DNA from: Labedella populi
Lineage (GTDB): Bacteria; Actinomycetota; Actinomycetes; Actinomycetales; Microbacteriaceae
Length of the DNA: 64,000 bases
Reading direction: 5' to 3'
Assembly: GCF_004078655.1 (NCBI RefSeq)
Contig: NZ_RZNC01000001.1
Coordinates: 372,001-436,000 of the forward strand
In this document: in pieces, positions 59,716-64,000 of the stretch
Numbering within the stretch: the stretch's first letter is position 1
Layout of the letters: the number at the start of each line of letters is the position of its first letter
The notes under the pieces: generated by a model
The model's input: the letters and a program-made list of their open reading frames with translations, nothing else
Database searches by the model: none
What the model was told of the DNA's origin: nothing
Translations under genes and position numbers: made by a program

Positions 59716-60051
59716 GTGAAGCCTTCGGCAGCATACGTCGACGAACTTCCCGAATGGGGAGGGCTGGATGAGTGGCTCGCAGCCGAGCAGATCCTCGGGG
59801 TTGCCTTCGGTCAGCAGGTCATGGAAGAACTAGGAGAAAGCGTCGAGGAGCGCGTGCAGAAGCTGGGACCACTCGTGGAGTGGGCGCAGGTCCTCAGCCA
59901 GAATCTACGACTCCTGAGGAAAGGTCGAAACGATGCGGCAGTCCGTGATCTGGCGGCCCATGCAGAGAAGCTGGTTATCGAGCTCCCCGAGAAGAACGGG
60001 TGGGATCTCCCTCCCGCATCAAGCCCGCGTATCCGACCCCTTCATGAGTAG
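59716..60051 (+). CDS. Hypothetical protein
   Basis: A 111-residue protein from a GTG. It is mostly helical and acidic: YVDELPEWGGLDEWLAAEQILGVAFGQQVMEELGESVEERVQKL, then a basic segment LLRKGRNDAAVRDLAAHAEKLVIELPEK. No family was recognised and no ribosome site stands out, so the start is uncertain. It lies in an accessory-looking stretch with gene remnants on either side. Confidence 0.5.
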   Translation: MKPSAAYVDELPEWGGLDEWLAAEQILGVAFGQQVMEELGESVEERVQKLGPLVEWAQVLSQNLRLLRKGRNDAAVRDLAAHAEKLVIELPEKNGWDLPPASSPRIRPLHE

Positions 60052-60112
60052 GAAACGGCTGCAACTAGACCATATTGACCAATAGTGTAGCCGGTATCTG
60101 TGCCGCACTTTA

Positions 60113-60385
60113 GTTGCGGGAGTCGAGTGGACGCGAAGCGCCGACAAGCACGGGGTACCTCGCGAAGACGCGTTATACGCGATGATGCACGCCGACGTGT
60201 CGTCGGAAATCGACGGCGAGCCGGGGGAGCAGACCATCGTCTACGTGGGCCACCCGCACGGACAGACGGAGCGTTACCTTGAAGTGATCGCGGCGCACCG
60301 GCCGCCGCGGACAATCGTCATCTTCCACGTCATGCCCCTCACAGGCCAGTTCCGTTACCTGCTGCACGAAGGAGAAGCACAATGA
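60113..60385 (+). CDS. Toxin-like partner of the RHH gene, start unclear
   Basis: Protein-like sequence begins at about 60113 (AGVEWTRSADKHGVPREDALYAMMHADVSSEI), but the first usable start in this frame is the ATG at 60182. The conserved part continues with GEQTIVYVGHPHGQTERYLEVIA, PPRTIVIFHVMPL and ends RYLLHEGEAQ. Its size, its position directly before a ribbon-helix-helix gene and the ATGA overlap with it suggest the toxin of a type II module resembling BrnT/RelE-size proteins. The missing 23 residues, if needed, would make it inactive, or a non-standard start is used. Family assignment is tentative. Confidence 0.5.
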   Translation, partial: VAGVEWTRSADKHGVPREDALYAMMHADVSSEIDGEPGEQTIVYVGHPHGQTERYLEVIAAHRPPRTIVIFHVMPLTGQFRYLLHEGEAQ

Positions 60386-60720
60386 CCGACGACAAGTACG
60401 AGCGGCTGGCCGAGCGCGCCGAGCGCGGCGAACTGACCGTGAAGCCCGGGACCGTCCGCCGCGGCCCCGGCGCTGGCGCTGCGGCCCTCGACGCCCTGAT
60501 GGAAGCGACGGGAGCCGCCAGTGCCGACGACGCGGTGCACCTCGCGATGGGGCGGCCGCCGGTCGGCACCAAGCGTGGCCCCTCCCCCGTGGTCCGCGCA
60601 CGGGTGCCCCAGGCGCTCAAGGATCGACTGCACGCTCTCGCCGAGCGCGAGAACCGAGACGAGTCCGACATCGTCCGGGAGGCTCTGGCCGCCTACGTCA
60701 AGGTGCGTCAGGTCTCCTAG
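60382..60720 (+). CDS. Ribbon-helix-helix (CopG-like) antitoxin-like protein
   Basis: A 112-residue protein. The amino half (YERLAERAERGELTVKPGTVRRG, LMEATGAASADDAVHLAMGRPP) is a flexible segment common to such antitoxins. The carboxyl half has the ribbon-helix-helix pattern VVRARVPQALKDRLHALAERENRDESDIVREALAAYV. The ATG overlaps the stop of the toxin-like gene. DNA-binding and autoregulation would be expected for an antitoxin, which is inference. Confidence 0.75.
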   Translation: MTDDKYERLAERAERGELTVKPGTVRRGPGAGAAALDALMEATGAASADDAVHLAMGRPPVGTKRGPSPVVRARVPQALKDRLHALAERENRDESDIVREALAAYVKVRQVS

Positions 60721-60751
60721 GGCCCGAAGAAGGTTGGAAGGGGAACCGGTC

Positions 60752-61273
60752 GTGAGCGTCTCGCGGCGACGACGTGCCGCGTCGACGTTTCTCATCGCTC
60801 TCATGCTCGGCGGGATCACGGCTTGCACGCCTGCCCCCTCCGACCAGGCGTCGACGGTCGAGGCTGAGGAGGGTGAAGTGGTCGCGGTCGTCGACGGAGA
60901 CACGATCGACGTGCAGCTGCCCGACGGGGAAGCGCGGATCCGCATCATCGGAATCGACACCCCGGAAATCGCTCGAGAACCCGGCGAGACGAGCGACTGC
61001 TACGCCGACGAGGCCCGAACGTCCGTGAACGACCTCCTCTACGGCCGCACCGTCGAGCTCCGCAGCGACCCGACGCAAGACGACGTCGACCGGTACGGAC
61101 GGCTGTTGCGACACGTCCTCGTCGACGGGAAGAGTGCGGCCGTCCTGGCCCTTGGAGCCGGCGTCGGCCACGAGTACACCTATGACGCGGACTACGACGG
61201 CCAGGCGGCGCACAGAGAAGCCGAGAAGTCCGCAGCCAGTCACGGGGTCGGCCTTTGGTCCGCCTGCAGCTGA
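60752..61273 (+). CDS. Secreted thermonuclease-like lipoprotein
   Basis: A 173-residue staphylococcal-nuclease-fold protein. It starts at a GTG after GGAAGGGGA with a type II signal peptide (RRRRAASTFLIALMLGGITAC). The nuclease core has VVAVVDGDTIDVQL, RIIGIDTPEI with a calcium-site Asp, and RYGRLLRHVLVDGKSAAVLAL with the catalytic Arg region. The carboxyl end is typical (AEKSAASHGVGLWSAC). It probably degrades nucleic acids outside the cell or is used for nutrient uptake. It lies 31 bases after the RHH gene, but their functions look unrelated. Confidence 0.88.
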   Translation: MSVSRRRRAASTFLIALMLGGITACTPAPSDQASTVEAEEGEVVAVVDGDTIDVQLPDGEARIRIIGIDTPEIAREPGETSDCYADEARTSVNDLLYGRTVELRSDPTQDDVDRYGRLLRHVLVDGKSAAVLALGAGVGHEYTYDADYDGQAAHREAEKSAASHGVGLWSACS

Positions 61274-61491
61274 CACGGTGATCCACGACCCGCCGCAGCG
61301 TGCCGCCGCTGATAGGGCGGCTGGCGCCGTCGTTGTCTCGACCCTTGTATGGGCCCGTGCGAGGCCGTGCGGTCACGCAGCTTGTTGCGCAGCACGACAC
61401 GTGCGCGTAACGTATGACGTGCGAAGGGCACTAGCCCCGAGAAGTAAGCCTGGCAGTCATCCGGACGGTTCGACGAGCCAGGCTCGCGCAT
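61274..61491. other. Non-coding gap
   Basis: 218 bases between the nuclease gene and the convergent DUF3800-like gene. I see no convincing ORF, repeat or RNA here. Confidence 0.4.
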
Positions 61492-62058
61492 TTAACGGAG
61501 GCGAACGACGGCCTCGACGATCGAGTCGCATCGGCGGATCCAGTCGCCGCGTGCTTGGTAGCACCAGGCCACCGCATCAGCGACCCAGAGCTGTGGGTGC
61601 TCCGCCGGACCCGCATGCGCATACTGCAGGTCCGCGCGGCCGTCGCGGCCCCGCAGCGTCGCAGCGATCAACTTCCGGTCCGCGTGTTCCAATGACTCGT
61701 CGCGCTCGAGGACAAGCCGGTTCGCGCCGCCGTCCGCCGCGTCGATCACGAGCTGTTCGACGCACAGCGTCCGCGCCGTCTTGTCGTCGGCGCCGTGGAC
61801 TTCATACACGACCACGCGGACGTCGAGCTCGCACATGCTCGACAGGATCGAGCGTCGCGATGAATCCGACTCGTGCGTGAAGTGGATACGTCGCTGCCCG
61901 CGACGCACCAACCCCCGTAGCTCACGGCTGGTTGCCTGGAGATCCCCGGAGGAGACCGCCGCAGCTGCGATGTAGTAGCCGCGTGCTTTCGATTCGTCGA
62001 CGAAGACGTGGCTGCCTCGTCCGAACCGTTCCATGATCTTCGACCGTACAGCGTGCAT
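61492..62058 (-). CDS. Hypothetical protein, DUF3800-like
   Basis: About 180-188 residues, with an ATG at 62058 or at 62034 (MERFGRGSHVFVDESKARG). HVFVDESKARGYYIAAAAV resembles the FVDES-G start of DUF3800 proteins, which have an RNase-H-like fold. An acidic VVVYEVHGADDKTAR and the final VADAVAWCYQARGDWIRRCDSIVEAV are similar to other short actinobacterial members. It is isolated and convergent with the nuclease gene. Such genes are frequent in genomic islands, and the activity is unproven. Confidence 0.6.
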   Translation of the reverse strand: MHAVRSKIMERFGRGSHVFVDESKARGYYIAAAAVSSGDLQATSRELRGLVRRGQRRIHFTHESDSSRRSILSSMCELDVRVVVYEVHGADDKTARTLCVEQLVIDAADGGANRLVLERDESLEHADRKLIAATLRGRDGRADLQYAHAGPAEHPQLWVADAVAWCYQARGDWIRRCDSIVEAVVRLR

Positions 62059-62193
62059 GCCGTTCTCCTCGCCTCCGCGCGGCGCTCAGCGCGCCTCACC
62101 CGTCATAGGTGTCGGCACGGCACCTGATCGGACACGAACCGCAAACTCTCCCCGTTCATCGCGCGTGTCGCCGGTGTGAGACACGATGGGCTC

Positions 62194-62952
62194 ATGTCGT
62201 CACGGCCCGTCTCCTACCGGCAGGTACTCGAAGAATTGCTCGATATCTGGGATCAAGCTCAGACAGCTCGAACGGACGCACAATTGGTGAGGGACCCTGC
62301 GGATCGGATCCGCGTCGGGGTCATCGTTCGGGGGCTTGCCGCTCACGCGGTCGACTGCGGTCGGGGAGTCCTAACGCTGTACCGAGCGAGCCAGCCTGTG
62401 CCGGCAATCCCGTTGGTCCGGTGCCTTATGGAGGATGCAGTCACGGCGATATGGGTTCATGCAGTCGAGGACGCGTGGCGCTCGTTCAGTAGCGACGGTG
62501 CCAAGAGCCGTGCTCGAGCTCTACGTGAAATGCAAGAGCTCGACCCGTCGGACCTCATCGCCGGCGAGCGTCTGGCCGAGACCGAGAAGCTGCTCGAAAT
62601 GCTCGGGCCCGCCTCGGGCCACCTCATCCAACAGCGGATGCAGGCAATCGAGGGTGGGGAGAACTGGTACCTGCTCTACCGCGCTGCCTCAGCGTGGACG
62701 CACGCGGGAGTGCCCATCGTGGACCTCTACACGGAAGTCGATGAGAGGTCTGAGATTGGGATGTCTGCTCGCCCTCACGCCTCGTTCCGCAACGCCAGCG
62801 CGTACATCGCCCTCGCCGCAACGTACCTGCTCCATACGCTCGCGATCTGGGATAGGTGCCAAGTTGACCGGCCCGACAGAGAACGCCTCGACGACCTCAC
62901 CCAGCGGCTCGGGCTCACGTCCACGTACAAAGCGCGCGCATCAAGCACCTGA
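62194..62952 (+). CDS. Hypothetical helical protein, DUF5677-like
   Basis: A 252-residue protein from the ATG at 62194 (MSSRPVSYRQVLEELLDIWDQAQ). It is almost all helical. RVGVIVRGLAAHAVDCGRGVLTLYRASQPVPAIPLVRCLMEDAVTAIWV and LYRAASAWTHAGVPIVDLYTEVDE resemble DUF5677/HEPN-like proteins that occur as isolated accessory genes. No catalytic residues can be named. It is divergent from the DUF3800-like gene. Confidence 0.55.
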   Translation: MSSRPVSYRQVLEELLDIWDQAQTARTDAQLVRDPADRIRVGVIVRGLAAHAVDCGRGVLTLYRASQPVPAIPLVRCLMEDAVTAIWVHAVEDAWRSFSSDGAKSRARALREMQELDPSDLIAGERLAETEKLLEMLGPASGHLIQQRMQAIEGGENWYLLYRAASAWTHAGVPIVDLYTEVDERSEIGMSARPHASFRNASAYIALAATYLLHTLAIWDRCQVDRPDRERLDDLTQRLGLTSTYKARASST

Positions 62953-63017
62953 CCCCGGGCGGGCCGACTTCGGCCGCAACGACGAGCTGCACGCGCCAAT
63001 CGGTTTAGAGCGCGTTT

Positions 63018-63212
63018 CTACTGTTCGACGCCGACGATGATTCCGTTGTTCATCGTGGCCGCAAGGTCGCACAACGCTTCAGCTTGAGCGAGGGTGACGA
63101 TGTCGCGTTCCTGCGGCGTGAGGACGCGATCGGCGCTCTTCAACTCGGTGCGGATCTCCGTCAGTTCCTTGCGGAGAGCGATGAAGTGCTTCGTATCCGG
63201 GCTCAGGCTCAT
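63018..63212 (-). CDS. Small hypothetical protein
   Basis: A 64-residue helical protein from an ATG preceded by GGGAGG (MSLSPDTKHFIALRKELTEIRTELKSADRVLTPQERDIVTLAQAEAL). Heptad-like spacing in the first 40 residues suggests a coiled coil. Unknown function. It is transcribed in the same direction as the MazG-like gene 58 bases upstream. Confidence 0.5.
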   Translation of the reverse strand: MSLSPDTKHFIALRKELTEIRTELKSADRVLTPQERDIVTLAQAEALCDLAATMNNGIIVGVEQ

Positions 63213-63270
63213 GCGCACATAATGGCACCTCCCATCCGAGGTCCCGCCACATTGTCCGTAAGAGGATGGT

Positions 63271-63582
63271 CTAACGCGCGGGCTTCCAGACGAGCCACTT
63301 CCGACCAACCTCGTCCCACAGATCGACTTCGAACCGTTCAGCCAGCAACAGGACCTGAGCGAATACATCCGCCATCTCTGCGCGAAAGTCGGCCTCGAGC
63401 TCCTCCGAGGATCGGCCCTTGTCCCGCGCCTGCCCGGCTCGCGCGAGATAGGCCTGTGTCAGTTCGCCCACCTCCTCGTGCAGCTTGAGTAAGAGCCAGT
63501 CGTCGGTTCGCTCGATCTCGTTCCGCGCGGCATAGCCCTGGGACACAAGCTCGACGTCACGTTGTAAGCGTTGTAGTTCCAT
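63271..63582 (-). CDS. MazG-like nucleotide pyrophosphohydrolase
   Basis: About 103 residues (115 if the start at 63618 is used). LLLKLHEEVGELTQAYLAR supplies the first EExxE metal motif, and EADFRAEMADVFAQVLLLAERFEVDL the second acidic helix, the four-helix arrangement of the all-alpha NTP pyrophosphatases. It would hydrolyse non-canonical or excess nucleoside triphosphates. The ending WDEVGRKWLVWKPAR is not shared with the housekeeping MazG, so this is a stand-alone short form, as often found in accessory DNA. Confidence 0.8.
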   Translation of the reverse strand: MELQRLQRDVELVSQGYAARNEIERTDDWLLLKLHEEVGELTQAYLARAGQARDKGRSSEELEADFRAEMADVFAQVLLLAERFEVDLWDEVGRKWLVWKPAR

Positions 63583-63651
63583 CAGAGCAGTCTCGTGGTC
63601 GCTCCGGAGGCCGAGCAACCATGCGCTCCGTCGAGGTCCGACGGGGACCGC

Positions 63652-64000
63652 TCAACGCCCAGTGACGCGCAGCCGAGCAAGGATGGCGCCATGAGGGCGG
63701 GGTTTCGGCGCTGCTCCCGTGCGCGTGTGGATCTCCACGACCTCGAAGCCCGCTCGTCTCACTTCCTCCGCCAGAACCTCGGGCGGCCACCGGTACGCCC
63801 CGACAACGGCGTGCTCGAAAGGCTCGACCGCGGGGCCGGTGAAGAACCCCAGCAGCAGACCTCCCCCGGGCCGCAGGACGCGTGCGAACTCACCGAGAGG
63901 ACGAGCGATGGTCGCGGGTTTGTGATGGATCAGCGAGTACCAGGCGAGGACGCCCCCGAGGCTCCCGGGGGCGTCTGGAAGCACGTCGATGCTGCCGACA
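63652..64000 (-). CDS. Class I SAM-dependent methyltransferase, 5' part outside window
   Basis: 115 codons of the carboxyl part of a Rossmann-fold methyltransferase; the start lies beyond the right edge. GVLAWYSLIHHKPATIARPLGEFARVLRPGGGLLLGFF is the post-motif region of UbiE/COQ5-type enzymes, followed by AEEVRRAGFEVVEIHTR and ILARLRV. The glycine-rich motif I is not in the window, so the substrate class is open. Confidence 0.85.
   Translation of the reverse strand, partial: VGSIDVLPDAPGSLGGVLAWYSLIHHKPATIARPLGEFARVLRPGGGLLLGFFTGPAVEPFEHAVVGAYRWPPEVLAEEVRRAGFEVVEIHTRTGAAPKPRPHGAILARLRVTGR

Overview
The window is high-GC, densely coded DNA with many GTG starts, four-base ATGA/GTGA gene overlaps, LAxC-type lipoproteins and an IdeR/DtxR-like iron box. 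Together these point to an actinobacterial chromosome. The gene content (oleA-oleBC-oleD, mycobacterial-like lldD, DUF4436, an lplA-methyltransferase pair) suggests Microbacteriaceae or a close relative, which is inference. I saw no rRNA, tRNA, CRISPR array, complete insertion sequence or prophage.

Layout. 0-6 kb: a RecQ-family helicase cut by the left edge, an FCD-GntR/L-lactate dehydrogenase operon with a doubled operator, a secreted protein translationally coupled to a lipoprotein, and a VOC protein next to a deletion-fused ArsR/SRPBCC pair. 6.6-9.7 kb: a large glycine-rich surface protein coupled to a DUF4436 membrane protein. 9.7-10.8 kb: a graveyard of gene fragments. 10.8-18 kb: a 2-hydroxyacid dehydrogenase, an iron-regulated siderophore-interacting protein, a LysR remnant and the long-chain olefin cluster oleA-oleBC-oleD. 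18-22.9 kb: acetyltransferase, phosphatase, a wrecked histidine kinase, an amidohydrolase and an aldo/keto reductase. 23-26.6 kb: the ATP-grasp / alpha-E / transglutaminase operon. 26.6-32.3 kb: HxlR/NmrA pair, a LuxR regulator with an ATPase-like domain, the RuMP genes hxlB-hxlA, and a MarR/MFS operon. 33.3-41.9 kb: a TetR regulator, class III aminotransferase, peptide-type ABC transporter and aldo/keto reductase that share a palindromic operator motif. 42-56 kb: an M20 peptidase, then a mannoside-use locus (GH38 mannosidase, mannose-6-phosphate isomerase, LacI regulator, sugar ABC transporter, ROK kinase) whose three promoters share one LacI-type operator, with a CDF metal exporter and ArsR regulator between. 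56-59 kb: class A beta-lactamase, lplA and an orphan DNA methyltransferase. 59-64 kb: an accessory stretch with an AraC remnant, a toxin/antitoxin-like pair, a nuclease lipoprotein, orphan genes, a MazG-like gene and a methyltransferase cut by the right edge.

The main non-genic structure is two families of short dispersed repeats. One is a long palindrome with a 12-base loop, in three copies at 22.9, 26.6 and 32.4 kb, with compensatory changes between copies. The other is a ~62-bp GGCGCCCTCG hairpin element, also in three copies, two of which abut truncated genes.
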